Of a stretch of DNA of 45,290 nucleotides, positions 7,976 to 16,336 are shown piece after piece. Origin of the DNA: Verrucomicrobiota bacterium (GTDB lineage: Bacteria > Verrucomicrobiota > Verrucomicrobiia > Chthoniobacterales > UBA10450). The translations under genes and the position numbers were made by a program. Where the stretch lies: the NCBI GenBank assembly GCA_019244415.1, contig JAFASN010000021.1:1-45290 (forward strand), read 5' to 3'. Positions within the stretch are counted from its first letter, which is position 1; each line of letters begins with the position of its first letter. The notes beneath the pieces were generated by a model. That model had not been told where the DNA came from, did no database searches, and saw only the letters and a list, made by a program, of their open reading frames with translations.

Positions 7976-9001
7976 TCATTTTTCGCGTCGCATCAGGCTC
8001 GCGAGCAGTCCTATCGTCCCGCACGCTGCGAACAAAAGCGGCGCAAAAACAGGCGGACCGTACACGATATTATAAAGCGGCTTTTTCATCCCGCCGGGCC
8101 GCCGCAGAACTCCGCGCGCGTGATAAAAGAATCCGATCCCGCCATTCACAATCGCGACGGCGGACATCGCCGGCAGCCATGTCCGCGCAGCTTTCGGGCT
8201 CCGCAATGTTGCGACGGCGGAACCGATGAGCAACGGCGAGACAATCACCGGCGTCCATTGCGCCAGGTAGCGAAAGTTGTTTTTGTAGTGCGAGTAGAGC
8301 GCTTCGGCCCCGGTGCAAAAGGTTCCTACGGCCGTAGCGACCGCGAGATGTTTTTGAAAACGGCCTTCGCGCAACTCCATTGTCCACGGATGGTGCGCTT
8401 CAATTTGATCGCTGCATAAAGACAGAATCCGCGGCTTGCGTTTCTCGATTACCGGCGCGGTTTCCCGCCGCAAAAAGGACGCGACCAGCCCGAGATACGC
8501 GCTCACGCCGAAAAGCAGCGGCGCAAAGATCGGCGGTCCCATGATGATGTTCGTGATCGGCAGCCGCCAGCCGCCAGGTTTGCGCGCGATGCCGCGAATG
8601 TGAAAAATGAAACCGATGATCCCGTCGAGCAGTGTGATGGCCGAAGTCCAGGGCAAAACCGTCTGCGCTGCACGCCGGCTGAACGCGCCCCAGATTCCCG
8701 CGATCGTCATTGCACCACCAAGGATCGGCGGCGTGTACATGATCTGCTGCCCGTAACTACCGCGATAATGTTCGTAGGCTACTTCCGCGCCCGCGAGCAC
8801 GCTCGACGCACCAGCGAGAGCCGACAGACTGCGCTGGAATCGGCCGCTGCGGATGTGCGCTTCAGCCACTTCAATTTCCCTCGCTAATCGCGAAGGAAAA
8901 ACGCGATCGAGAAACTTATCCGGCCAGCTCTTCTCAGCGCCTCTTTCTGCAATAACGGCTCGAGCGGCGCGAGACACACGCGTTGAAACGGCGCTGCTCA
9001 T
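7976..9001 (-). CDS. Internally duplicated integral membrane protein of unknown function
   Basis: A 341-residue protein with two tandem copies of a unit of about 130 residues, at 51-180 and 211-340. The offset is exactly 160 residues. Matching landmarks are SGRFQRSLSAL against EGRFQKHLAVA, FIFHIRGIARKPGG against FFYHARGVLRRPGG, and MGPPIFAPLLFG against YGPPVFAPLLFA. Each copy carries about four hydrophobic segments and ends in Arg-Arg-Glu. The 30-residue linker between copies is soluble. I do not recognise the family; the conserved HxRGxxRxPGG and GPPxFAPLLF motifs would mark it. It lies upstream of the subunit-3 and GMC genes on the same strand, so it may be the membrane anchor of that dehydrogenase, but this is only inferred from position. 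Confidence 0.75.
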   Translation of the reverse strand: MSSAVSTRVSRAARAVIAERGAEKSWPDKFLDRVFPSRLAREIEVAEAHIRSGRFQRSLSALAGASSVLAGAEVAYEHYRGSYGQQIMYTPPILGGAMTIAGIWGAFSRRAAQTVLPWTSAITLLDGIIGFIFHIRGIARKPGGWRLPITNIIMGPPIFAPLLFGVSAYLGLVASFLRRETAPVIEKRKPRILSLCSDQIEAHHPWTMELREGRFQKHLAVATAVGTFCTGAEALYSHYKNNFRYLAQWTPVIVSPLLIGSAVATLRSPKAARTWLPAMSAVAIVNGGIGFFYHARGVLRRPGGMKKPLYNIVYGPPVFAPLLFAACGTIGLLASLMRREK

Positions 9002-9016
9002 TTAGTAAAGTCGGGC

Positions 9017-9241
9017 ATGAGCATTGACGGAATCAGAGATGTGATGAAGCGAACGCCCTTCATACCATTTACGGTTCGGATGATAAGTGGCACACGAGTA
9101 CCGGTGCCGCACCCCGATTTCGCCATGCTCTCACGATCCGGAAGACGATTGTTTGTGGTAAGCGAGGATGACCACCTCCAAATTCTCGACACTCTCATGA
9201 TTGAAGCCATCGAGACCGCGGACACCGCTAATGGATCCTAA
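9017..9241 (+). CDS. Small conserved hypothetical protein
   Basis: A 74-residue soluble protein with the pattern MSIDGIRDVMKRTPFIPFTV, then a basic/polar beta region (GTRVPVPHPDFAMLSRSGRRL), then FVVSEDDHLQILDTLMIEAIE. I know this layout from short orphan proteins common in Planctomycetes and Verrucomicrobia, which also read as 'xxPFxPFxxxxxDGxxxxVxHPEF'. No function is established to my knowledge. It is divergent from the duplicated membrane protein, with a 15-base gap, and its end overlaps the convergent enolase-superfamily gene by 14 bases. It appears complete. Confidence 0.7.
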   Translation: MSIDGIRDVMKRTPFIPFTVRMISGTRVPVPHPDFAMLSRSGRRLFVVSEDDHLQILDTLMIEAIETADTANGS

Positions 9242-10382
9242 ATTTCTCCGCGTCCGCGCGCTTGAACTCCAAGCCGTGGCCTGGCCGCGACAGATCGGGC
9301 TTTAATGTTCCATCAATTGGTTCCGCTACGCCGTCGAAGAGCATGTTCTCGATGCGGACGTGATCGTGAAAGTACTCGGCGTGCAGCATCCGCTTGGCCG
9401 CGCAGCCGGCGTGCAGGTGCATCGAGGGACCGCAGTGCGACGAAAGCCAAAGATGCGCCGCCTGGCACAGCGTGTCCGTCATTAAGAATCCCGTGATCCC
9501 GGCGCAACGCGTTGCGTCAGCTTGAAGAACATCAACCGCGCCGGCATCGAGCATCCGCCGGAAGTACGTTTCATCGTAGCCATACTCGCCCGCGGCGATG
9601 TCCATTCCGGGCGGCCCTTGATCGCGAATTAACCGCAGCCCTTCCAAATCGTCCGAGGAAACCGGTTCCTCGAACCAGCTCACGTCCATTTCCGAAAATT
9701 CGTGTGCGAACTTGAGCGCCTGTTTTCGCGAATAAGCGCCGTTGGCGTCGACAAACAATTCGGCATCGGCGCCAATCGCCTGGCGTGCGACGCTCACTCG
9801 ATCAACATCGCGCTGCGACTCGCGGCCAATCTTCATCTTCACTCGCGGGATCCCCTGCTGCACCCAGCCGCCAAGTTGCTCGCACAGTTTGCCGTCCGTG
9901 TAGGAAGTGAAACCGCCGCTGCCGTAAATGGGCAACGCGTCGCGCGCGGCGCCGAGCAGCTTCACCAGCGGCAGATTCAGCAGGCGCGCTTTTAAATCCC
10001 AGAGCGCGTTATCAATTCCGGAGATCGCCATCGAGGAAATTCCCGGCCGGCCCAGATTCCGGATTGACTGCACCATTGCGATCCATGCGCGCGGGATGTC
10101 CATCGCATCGACCCCGCTGACCACTTTTCGTAACGACTCGTGAATCAATGTCGCGGTCGCTTCATCAGCGTAGGTGAAGCCGACTCCGGTGACATCCCCC
10201 GCAGTCGCTTCCACCAGCACCATTGTGGTGGAATCCCACTCAAATGTGCCGTCCGATTCATGCGCGTCGGTCGGGATGCGGTAAGCCGAGGCGCTAACGT
10301 TTTCGATATTCGGGCCGTCGCCATTCGCGAACTGCGGCGCACCCGGCGGTCGCGCCGTACCGCTGCGCGCGTCTTCCATCAA
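9228..10382 (-). CDS. Mandelate racemase / muconate-lactonizing family protein (enolase superfamily)
   Basis: A 384-residue enolase-superfamily enzyme of the mandelate racemase type. The catalytic KxK motif is at K182/K184. Metal ligands fit D212 (VDANG), E238 or E239 (WFEEP) and E266 (AGEYG). An Asp-His dyad fits D289 (LQAD) and H316 (SSHC), 27 residues apart as in mandelate racemase. It should abstract the proton next to a carboxylate, acting as an acid-sugar dehydratase or racemase; the substrate is unknown. The start ATG overlaps the PoxB-like stop by ATGA. The first ~20 residues (ARPPGAPQ) translate a degenerate arm of the family A repeat at 10335-10361, so the ancestral start was probably later, near the IENVSASAYRIP segment. 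Confidence 0.9.
   Translation of the reverse strand: MMEDARSGTARPPGAPQFANGDGPNIENVSASAYRIPTDAHESDGTFEWDSTTMVLVEATAGDVTGVGFTYADEATATLIHESLRKVVSGVDAMDIPRAWIAMVQSIRNLGRPGISSMAISGIDNALWDLKARLLNLPLVKLLGAARDALPIYGSGGFTSYTDGKLCEQLGGWVQQGIPRVKMKIGRESQRDVDRVSVARQAIGADAELFVDANGAYSRKQALKFAHEFSEMDVSWFEEPVSSDDLEGLRLIRDQGPPGMDIAAGEYGYDETYFRRMLDAGAVDVLQADATRCAGITGFLMTDTLCQAAHLWLSSHCGPSMHLHAGCAAKRMLHAEYFHDHVRIENMLFDGVAEPIDGTLKPDLSRPGHGLEFKRADAEKFRIH
10335..10361 (-). repeat. Single degenerate arm of family A (REP-like) at a gene start
   Basis: The minus strand reads GGTACGGCGCGACCGCC followed by GGGTGCGCCG. It differs by only a few bases from the arms at 21231, 25037 and 26235. It codes residues about 8-16 of the enolase-superfamily protein. 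Confidence 0.7.
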
Positions 10383-12166
10383 TTCTTGTGCGGCAACACC
10401 GCGTCCATCGCCTGCTTGAACGTCTGGCTGATGATGCCGATCTCTTCCGGATCGCCTTTAATCAAAGCCCTTGAGTACGCGACGGCTTCGTCGAAGGAAA
10501 TGTGAGGCGGCAACGTCGGCACGTTTGGATCGGTATACGCTTCAACGATGCAAGGGCGATCCGAGGCGAAGGCTTCGTCCCACGCATTCGCGATCTGCTC
10601 CGGCTTATTCACGAAAATACCGCGCAACCCAAGCAGCTCCGCGTAGCGCGCGAATGGGAAATCGGGGATGTCCTGCGACGCTTCGTACTTCGGATTGCCC
10701 GCCATAGCGCGCTGCTCCCATGTCACCTGGTTCAAATCGCGATTATTGAGGACGAGAATAACGAGCCGCGGATCGCTCCATTCCTTCCAATATTTCGCGA
10801 TCGTGATCATTCCGTTGTTGCCGAGCATTTGCATGGCGCCGTCGCCCACGAGCGCAATCGCGACGCGATCCGGGTAACAAAATTTCGCGGCGATCGCGTA
10901 CGGAACGCCGGGACACATGGTGGCGAGATTGCCCGAAAGTGACGCCATCATGCCGCGGCGGATTTTGATGTCACGCGCGTACCAGTTCGCCGATGAGCCC
11001 GAGTCCGATGAGATGATGCAGTTGTCCGGCAGTTTCGGGGACAACTCCGAAAACATGCGCTGCGGATTGATGGGATCGGCGCTGCTCATGGCGCGCGCGT
11101 GCATCACCTTCCACCATTCCTCGATTTCCTTCTCCAGCATCTCGCGCCACGAACGGTCCTCCTTCCGACGTAGCAGCGGAAGGAGCTCGCGCAATGTTTC
11201 CGCGCTGTCGCCCATGAGGTTCACTTCCATCGGATAACGAATCGAGAGCAGCCGGCCATCGATGTCGATCTGCACTCCGCGCGCTTTGCCTTCTTTCGGC
11301 AGAAATTCTGAGTACGGGAAGTTCGAGCCGACCATCAGCAGTGTGTCGCAGTCCGTCATCATGGTCCAGCTCGGCTTGGTGCCGAGGAGACCAATTGAGC
11401 CGGTGACGTACGGCAGATCGTCGGGCAACACTGCTTTGCCGAGCAGCGCTTTTGCGACGCAGCAGCCGAGCAAATCGGCGACTTCCATGACTTCATCTGT
11501 CGCGCCGAGCGCGCCCGCGCCGACGAGCATGGCGACCTTTTTGCCGCTGTTTAAAACGTCAGCCGCTCTCTGCAGATCACCGGCTTTAGGCACGATGCGT
11601 GGCGATGGAAAACCGATGCCGGAGTGGATCGTGTTGTGCGCCCTGGGCGGTTCTTCGGCATCGAGCTCCTGCACGTCGTTAGGAATAATGATGCAGGTGA
11701 CGGTGCGCTCGACTTTCGCGATCCGCACCGCCCGATCAACAAGATGCCGCATCTGTTTCGGATCGCAGCACATGTGCACGTACTGGTTCGCGACATCTTT
11801 GTAGAGAGAAATGAGATCGACTTCCTGCTGGTAATCGCCGCCCAGCGCCGCGCGCGCCGATTGTCCCACGATCGCGACGACCGACTGGTGATCCATTTTC
11901 GCGTCGTAGAGTCCGTTGAGGAGATGAATCGCGCCCGGCCCACTCGTGGCCATGCACACGCCCACTTCGCCGGTGAACTTCGAGTGCGCGCAGGCCATGA
12001 ACGCGGCCATTTCTTCGTGCCGCACCTGCACGAATTTGAGCAGGTCGCCTGCGCGTTGCAGCGCGCCCATGATGCCGTTAATGCCGTCGCCCGGAAATCC
12101 ATATATGCGCTTGATGCCCCAGGCGGCGAGCCGCTTGACGAGAAAATCGCTTACTTGTTCAGCCAT
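10379..12166 (-). CDS. ThDP-dependent enzyme, pyruvate oxidase (PoxB)-like
   Basis: A 595-residue ThDP enzyme with the three usual domains. The N-terminal Pyr domain contains the catalytic Glu context VRHEEMAAFMA near residue 50 and GFPGDGING. The central domain contains GAGALGATDEV. The C-terminal PP domain carries the ThDP/Mg motif from GDGAMQML to LNN near residues 440-475. Overall it resembles pyruvate:quinone oxidoreductases and related 'thiamine pyrophosphate-requiring' proteins more than acetolactate synthase, because the C-terminal tail is long (about 45 residues after the PP domain). It would decarboxylate pyruvate or another 2-oxo acid. It overlaps the enolase-superfamily gene by 4 bases and starts 5 bases after the rhodopsin-transducer-like gene. 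Substrate is uncertain. Confidence 0.9.
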   Translation of the reverse strand: MAEQVSDFLVKRLAAWGIKRIYGFPGDGINGIMGALQRAGDLLKFVQVRHEEMAAFMACAHSKFTGEVGVCMATSGPGAIHLLNGLYDAKMDHQSVVAIVGQSARAALGGDYQQEVDLISLYKDVANQYVHMCCDPKQMRHLVDRAVRIAKVERTVTCIIIPNDVQELDAEEPPRAHNTIHSGIGFPSPRIVPKAGDLQRAADVLNSGKKVAMLVGAGALGATDEVMEVADLLGCCVAKALLGKAVLPDDLPYVTGSIGLLGTKPSWTMMTDCDTLLMVGSNFPYSEFLPKEGKARGVQIDIDGRLLSIRYPMEVNLMGDSAETLRELLPLLRRKEDRSWREMLEKEIEEWWKVMHARAMSSADPINPQRMFSELSPKLPDNCIISSDSGSSANWYARDIKIRRGMMASLSGNLATMCPGVPYAIAAKFCYPDRVAIALVGDGAMQMLGNNGMITIAKYWKEWSDPRLVILVLNNRDLNQVTWEQRAMAGNPKYEASQDIPDFPFARYAELLGLRGIFVNKPEQIANAWDEAFASDRPCIVEAYTDPNVPTLPPHISFDEAVAYSRALIKGDPEEIGIISQTFKQAMDAVLPHKN

Positions 12167-12171
12167 ACAAG

Positions 12172-12546
12172 CTACTCGCTTCCCGCAAACGCGATGGTCG
12201 TGATTAATGCGTTCTCCGCCTGGCGCGAGTCCAGTCTGGTATGCTGCACCACGATTGGGACGTCAGACTGAATTGTACTGGCGTAGGCTGTGGCCTTCGG
12301 GATCGGCTCCGGATCAGCGAGATTGTTAAACCGTTGGTGCAACGTTCGTCGCGCCGGCACCGTCACGTTGTAAGGCCCGACTGGCTCGCGATCGGTGTAG
12401 TAAATCGTGATCTGCACGTGCGCGTCCCGGTCATTGGCGTTAAGCATGCAAACCGCCTCATGACTCAACAACTCCGGCTCCGGCCCGTGACTCCATCCCG
12501 GAATCCAGCCCTCCGCAATCGCCCACTGTTTTCGCCCAATGCTCAC
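12172..12546 (-). CDS. Sensory rhodopsin transducer (ASRT)-family protein
   Basis: A 124-residue soluble beta-rich protein. It matches the pattern I know for the Anabaena sensory rhodopsin transducer family: MSIGRKQWAIAEGWIP, GPEPELLSHEAVCMLNANDRDAHVQITIYYTDREPVGPY, TVPARRTLHQRFNNL, and a C-terminal SDVPIVVQHTRLDSRQAENAL. In Anabaena the protein forms a tetramer that binds the cytoplasmic face of a sensory rhodopsin and has been proposed to bind DNA or carbohydrate. No rhodopsin gene (seven helices with a retinal Lys) lies in this window. It is the first gene of an operon with the PoxB-like and enolase-superfamily enzymes, 5 bases before the former. A carbohydrate- or metabolite-linked role is therefore possible. 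Confidence 0.85.
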   Translation of the reverse strand: MSIGRKQWAIAEGWIPGWSHGPEPELLSHEAVCMLNANDRDAHVQITIYYTDREPVGPYNVTVPARRTLHQRFNNLADPEPIPKATAYASTIQSDVPIVVQHTRLDSRQAENALITTIAFAGSE

Positions 12547-12672
12547 CGCCGTACTTTCTTTCTCATGTCACACCAGCAGGTCGTTAGCGTAAGTTTCGGA
12601 ATGACGACCGCCAACTGAGCAGCCGGTACTGAATCGTCTTAGGCAGAGTTGCGAAAAGCTCGTACTTTTGCG

Positions 12673-12706
12673 CCGAGCTTCGCTCGGAATCCGAGTCGCA
12701 GATTCC
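12673..12706. other. Two adjacent small hairpins in an intergenic region
   Basis: CCGAGC-TTC-GCTCGG at 12673-12687 is followed by GGAATC...GATTCC at 12686-12706. Neither is followed by a T run on either strand, so an intrinsic terminator is not supported. They sit in the 252-base gap between the DUF1622 and rhodopsin-transducer-like genes; nothing else recognisable was seen there. Confidence 0.4.
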
Positions 12707-12798
12707 GGTCGCGTGTTACAGCGACTTACAGTTCACGTCTATCGCCAGATCGCGTCAACACAGGCCGGGAACGAAAAGCATGTTGACTGGATCGTAGC

Positions 12799-13197
12799 TC
12801 AACCGACGTGCTTCTCAGCTTCGCGCACCTGGCGCTCGCTTTCCATTTCCATGGAGAGAAAATAATTCAGCCCGGTGCGGATGACGGCGATGGCGCCCAG
12901 TTTGCCGATCTGCTGCCAGCTTGGCGAGATTGCGGTCGAGAGGATATCAGCGCCAAGCTGAAATTCGAGAGCGAGGGCAAGGTGACGTGCGAGGATGAGG
13001 CGAATTGCCGTAAACTCGGCGGTTCGGTGCGCGGCGAATTGCCGCAACAATTGCACCATCGCCACGATGATCCCGAGCGCGACCAGGACGGCGCCGATGG
13101 TTTCGACGCCGAGCTTTAGCCATTGCACGATGGAGATAATCGCGTCCTCGACGGACGCGGTTTGAGCTTCAACGACGGCAGCGGCAAGTATGTTCAC
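12799..13197 (-). CDS. DUF1622 family membrane protein
   Basis: A 132-residue inner-membrane protein. Hydrophobic segments lie near 33-52, 65-80 and 97-113. The family signature is clear: LARHLALALEFQLGADILSTAI, then SWQQIGKLGAIAVIRTGLNYFL. DUF1622 proteins are widespread small membrane proteins of unknown function. A GTG start is used (13195-13197). It is separated by about 250 bases from the rhodopsin-transducer operon on the same strand and is divergent from the PIG-L gene. The 159-base divergent gap should contain promoters, but I could not assign them. Confidence 0.85.
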   Translation of the reverse strand: MNILAAAVVEAQTASVEDAIISIVQWLKLGVETIGAVLVALGIIVAMVQLLRQFAAHRTAEFTAIRLILARHLALALEFQLGADILSTAISPSWQQIGKLGAIAVIRTGLNYFLSMEMESERQVREAEKHVG

Positions 13198-13356
13198 AAG
13201 CTTTTGTTCGTCGCCGCCATGTCGCTGGGATGTTCCGCGCCGAAGTACACTGCCGCTCCGTACTTAAGAGTTTGTGTAGGTAAAATCCTGAGAGAATGGG
13301 CAGCACGATTTCTCACGAGACACGGTGCAGTACGCTGCGTTTCTTAATCGCGACGC

Positions 13357-14163
13357 ATGAGTGGGAATGCGCTGCGGGTTGACGCGGAGGTGTTGTTCGC
13401 GTGGTTGCAAAAGCCGGCGGCGCTGCGCCAATCGCGGCTGATGATCATCGTGGCGCACCCGGACGATGAGGTGATCGGCATCGGTTCCAGGCTGCCGGAC
13501 CTGCGATCGTCCATGTTCGTCCACGGTACCACTGGCGCGGCGGCGGAAGAGGTGAATTACTCCAGGCAACGCGCTTCCGAGCTCGCTTCCGCATTGCGCC
13601 TGGCGGGATTACATCCTCGTCAACTGCGGCCCCTCGGGCATGCAGACCAGACGCTATCACATCGCCTCGCCGAGCTGGTCGGTGAACTTGCCGCGCTCGT
13701 CTCTACTGAGAAACCGCAAGCGATCTTCACGCATCCGTATGAAGGCGGCCACCCCGACCACGACTCGATTGCGTTCGCAGTACACGCCGCGTGTGCTGCC
13801 GTCCACAGTCCGGCTGCGGTGATGGAAATTGCATCCTATCACCAGGGGCGGGACGGCATTCGCACTGGAGAATTTCTCCCCGATGGCTCCTCGCCATGTC
13901 TCACGTTGCAGCTTTCCGCGGAAGAACGCGTACTCAAACAACAGCTACTCGATTGCTTCGAGTCACAAAGGGAGACGCTGAGATATTTCGGTACCGCGAC
14001 AGAGCGCTTTCGCATCGCGCCGCGATATGATTTTACGCGGCCGCCGCATGAGGGCCGGTTATTTTACGAGAACTTCAACTGGGGAGTTCGCTCGGGCGAG
14101 CAATGGCGCAGCCTCGCGCGCAACGCTGTTGCCGAGCCGACCCTTGCGCCGCAATGCCATTGA
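13357..14163 (+). CDS. PIG-L / LmbE family deacetylase
   Basis: A 268-residue Zn-dependent deacetylase of the PIG-L family, which removes acetyl groups from GlcNAc-containing molecules. The metal-binding motif AHPDDE is at residues 33-38, and the later His-containing motif FTHPYEGGHPDHDS is near 124-137. These give the expected Zn ligands and general base. It has no signal peptide, so it is cytosolic. It is the first of three overlapping plus-strand genes (with a GT4 glycosyltransferase and a CelD/BcsL acetyltransferase), suggesting a small pathway that modifies an amino-sugar glycoconjugate. The start ATG gives full family length. Confidence 0.92.
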   Translation: MSGNALRVDAEVLFAWLQKPAALRQSRLMIIVAHPDDEVIGIGSRLPDLRSSMFVHGTTGAAAEEVNYSRQRASELASALRLAGLHPRQLRPLGHADQTLSHRLAELVGELAALVSTEKPQAIFTHPYEGGHPDHDSIAFAVHAACAAVHSPAAVMEIASYHQGRDGIRTGEFLPDGSSPCLTLQLSAEERVLKQQLLDCFESQRETLRYFGTATERFRIAPRYDFTRPPHEGRLFYENFNWGVRSGEQWRSLARNAVAEPTLAPQCH

Positions 14164-15230
14164 CTATTCTCAACGTCGCTTATGCGCTCGCCCGCGTCAC
14201 GGCTGATTCCGCCGGGGGGGCCGAGCAAGTACTCGGTTGGATCGACGCAGCACTCACGCGCGCAGGTCACCGGTCGCTCGTAATCGCGCGTGAAGATTCC
14301 ACGGTAGCGGGACAATTGATCGCCGTGCCCCAACCCCAGGGGTCCCTGGAGGATTGGCAAACGTGGCATCGCGCGCATGAGCATCATCGTGCCGCGATCG
14401 CGCGCGTGTTGCGCGATATCCCGGTCGACGTCGTTCACATGCACGGTCTGGATTTCAATCAGTACCTGCCGCGTGATCCCGACGTGCCGGTACTCGTCAC
14501 GATGCATTTGCCGCCGCAATGGTATGCCGAAGGTGCTCTCCGGCCCACGCGTGCGCGCACCGTACTCAATTGCGTTTCCGAGTCGCAGCGAAGTGCCTGT
14601 CCGGAGGGCGTATTGATCGCCCGCGTTATTCCGAATGGCGTTCCCCTCGCAGCCTGTCGCGTATCGTACCGGAAGCGCCGCTTCGCGATCGCGCTGGGCA
14701 GAATCTGCCCGGAAAAAGGATTGCACTTCGCCCTCGATGCCGCGCGAGTCGCGCGCATTCCGCTGGTCTTGGGCGGCGAAGTTTTTCCGGCACGCCTGCA
14801 CTGTGAGTACTTTAATGAGCAGATCGCGCCGCGATTGACGCGCACCCGCCGCTTCGTCGGGCCGCTCCGAGGAGCAAGAAAAATCCGGCTGCTCGCTTCC
14901 GCGCAATGTCTGCTCGTTCCCAGTCTCGCTCCGGAAACGAGCTCGCTCGTGGCGATGGAAGCGCTCGCTTGCGGTACTCCCGTCGTCGCTTTCAAATCCG
15001 GCGCGCTAAACGAAATCGTCGAGCACGGTCGCACCGGTTTTCTGGTGGAAGACGTGCGAGAAATGTCTGATGCCATCAGCGCGGCGGCGTCGCTCGATCT
15101 GCACCTTTGCCGAGCGGCGGCGGAGCAGCGCTTTTGCGCGAAGCGGATGGCGGCGGAGTACTTGGAGTTATACCATCAATTGATCCCACAGCCGGACCAG
15201 CGCCGCCAAAACCTGCAATATGCTGCTTGA
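14154..15230 (+). CDS. GT4-family glycosyltransferase
   Basis: A GT-B-fold glycosyltransferase. The N-terminal half contains the acceptor-side loop (GGAEQVLGWIDAAL) and HMHGLDFNQYLP. The C-terminal half contains the nucleotide-sugar site: GRICPEKGLHFALDAAR, then EALACGTPVVAFKSGALNEIVEHGRTGFLV, with the retaining EX7E-type motif. I chose the ATG at 14154 over an upstream frame start at 14103, because the family begins at PLTILNVAYALA; this leaves a 10-base overlap with the PIG-L gene. The gene ends 11 bases into the acetyltransferase gene. Sugar donor and acceptor are not readable. Together with the PIG-L deacetylase it fits synthesis of a glycolipid or a polysaccharide repeat. Confidence 0.9.
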   Translation: MPLTILNVAYALARVTADSAGGAEQVLGWIDAALTRAGHRSLVIAREDSTVAGQLIAVPQPQGSLEDWQTWHRAHEHHRAAIARVLRDIPVDVVHMHGLDFNQYLPRDPDVPVLVTMHLPPQWYAEGALRPTRARTVLNCVSESQRSACPEGVLIARVIPNGVPLAACRVSYRKRRFAIALGRICPEKGLHFALDAARVARIPLVLGGEVFPARLHCEYFNEQIAPRLTRTRRFVGPLRGARKIRLLASAQCLLVPSLAPETSSLVAMEALACGTPVVAFKSGALNEIVEHGRTGFLVEDVREMSDAISAAASLDLHLCRAAAEQRFCAKRMAAEYLELYHQLIPQPDQRRQNLQYAA

Positions 15231-16185
15231 GCAGCAACGGCTTCTCTCGATCGAGGAAATCACCTCAGTTAGCTCCGCGGAAGAGCTGCGTCGCGACTGG
15301 AGTGAATTGTGGGAGCGTTGCCCAAGGGCGACAGCATTCCAAACGCCGGAATGGCAGTTGGCCTGGTGGAGTGCTTTCGGCCCGGAGAAGGAGCTTCGTA
15401 TTTTTGCGCTGCGAGAGAACGCAACCTCCCGGCTGATCGGACTGCTCCCTGCGTACTTCACCACCCGCGACCGTATGCTGATGTTCATCGGAGCAGGCGT
15501 CAGCGATGAACTCGATATTTTGGCGGAGGAACAGTTCCGCGACATCGCCGCTGGCGTTTTTCTGCGTGAGCTTCGTACTCAGCCGAACGTTTGCGAATTC
15601 GTGCCGCTGCCGGAATCATCACCTCTGGCGCGAGATGCCAGCTTTTTTGACGTTGCCCCGGCGTTAAATCTTGCAGACCCGCTTCCGGCGAGTTTGCGCC
15701 AGAACATCCGTTATTACCGTCGGCGCGCGCAAAAACTCGGGCCACTCGCGTTTGAACGCGCGCAAGAAGGAAACTTCGACGAACTCTTCCGTGCTTTGCT
15801 CCACTTGCATCGGCTGCGCTGGCAGGAGCGGGAACAGCGGGGAGTTTTGCATGACAGGGACGTGCAGCATTTTCACTTTCATGCGGCGCGGGCATTACTC
15901 CGTCGCGGTATTCTTCGGCTTTACGCGCTGCGACTGGGCGTGAATATCGTCGCGAGCTTCTATGGGTTCCTGCATGCCGGTCGAATGATGTACTACATCG
16001 GCGGTTTCCATCCGGAGTTCGAGCAGCTCAGCCTCGGTACGTTGCTCATCGCGCACGCGATCGATGAAGCGAAACGCGAGCAGGCGCGCGAGTTTACTTT
16101 TTTGCGCGGTGCTGAACGGTACAAGTATCTCTGGGGTGCGAGTGATCGACGCCTGTTCTCACTTCGCCTGACGCACGGCGCGTGA
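15220..16185 (+). CDS. CelD/BcsL-family (GNAT-type) acetyltransferase
   Basis: A 321-residue protein of the BioF2/CelD-like acetyltransferase class. The N-terminal half has the typical WSELWERCPRATAFQTPEW start. The C-terminal GNAT domain has QNIRYYRRRAQKLG, then RWQEREQRGVLHD, then IVASFYGFLHAGRMMYYIGGFHPEFEQLSLGTLLIAHAIDEAKREQ read in sections, where the last part is the acyl-CoA-binding region. Proteins of this type are found in exopolysaccharide and cellulose clusters. Overlap with the GT4 gene by 11 bases supports one operon with it and the PIG-L gene. It would acylate the glycan or its precursor. A gap of about 150 bases follows before actA. Confidence 0.85.
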   Translation: MLLEQQRLLSIEEITSVSSAEELRRDWSELWERCPRATAFQTPEWQLAWWSAFGPEKELRIFALRENATSRLIGLLPAYFTTRDRMLMFIGAGVSDELDILAEEQFRDIAAGVFLRELRTQPNVCEFVPLPESSPLARDASFFDVAPALNLADPLPASLRQNIRYYRRRAQKLGPLAFERAQEGNFDELFRALLHLHRLRWQEREQRGVLHDRDVQHFHFHAARALLRRGILRLYALRLGVNIVASFYGFLHAGRMMYYIGGFHPEFEQLSLGTLLIAHAIDEAKREQAREFTFLRGAERYKYLWGASDRRLFSLRLTHGA

Positions 16186-16336
16186 GTTTCGTTGTTTAAT
16201 TGGTCAAGTCACCAGCAGTGGACCGTTCGTTCTCTACCGGCTTACGAATTTTTCGGGTGCCGCGCAGCGGAGTATTTCGCGATTGCTGCGCACCGCGCGC
16301 CACGGTTGAATGCACAGCCGCAGCGATGCCGCCGAT

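Noticed and set aside
12673..12706. Intrinsic terminator downstream of the DUF1622 gene
   Set aside because: The hairpins lack a T run on either strand.
14064..14906. A 280-codon minus-strand open frame opposite the glycosyltransferase
   Set aside because: No family features; the plus-strand GT4 gene explains the region.
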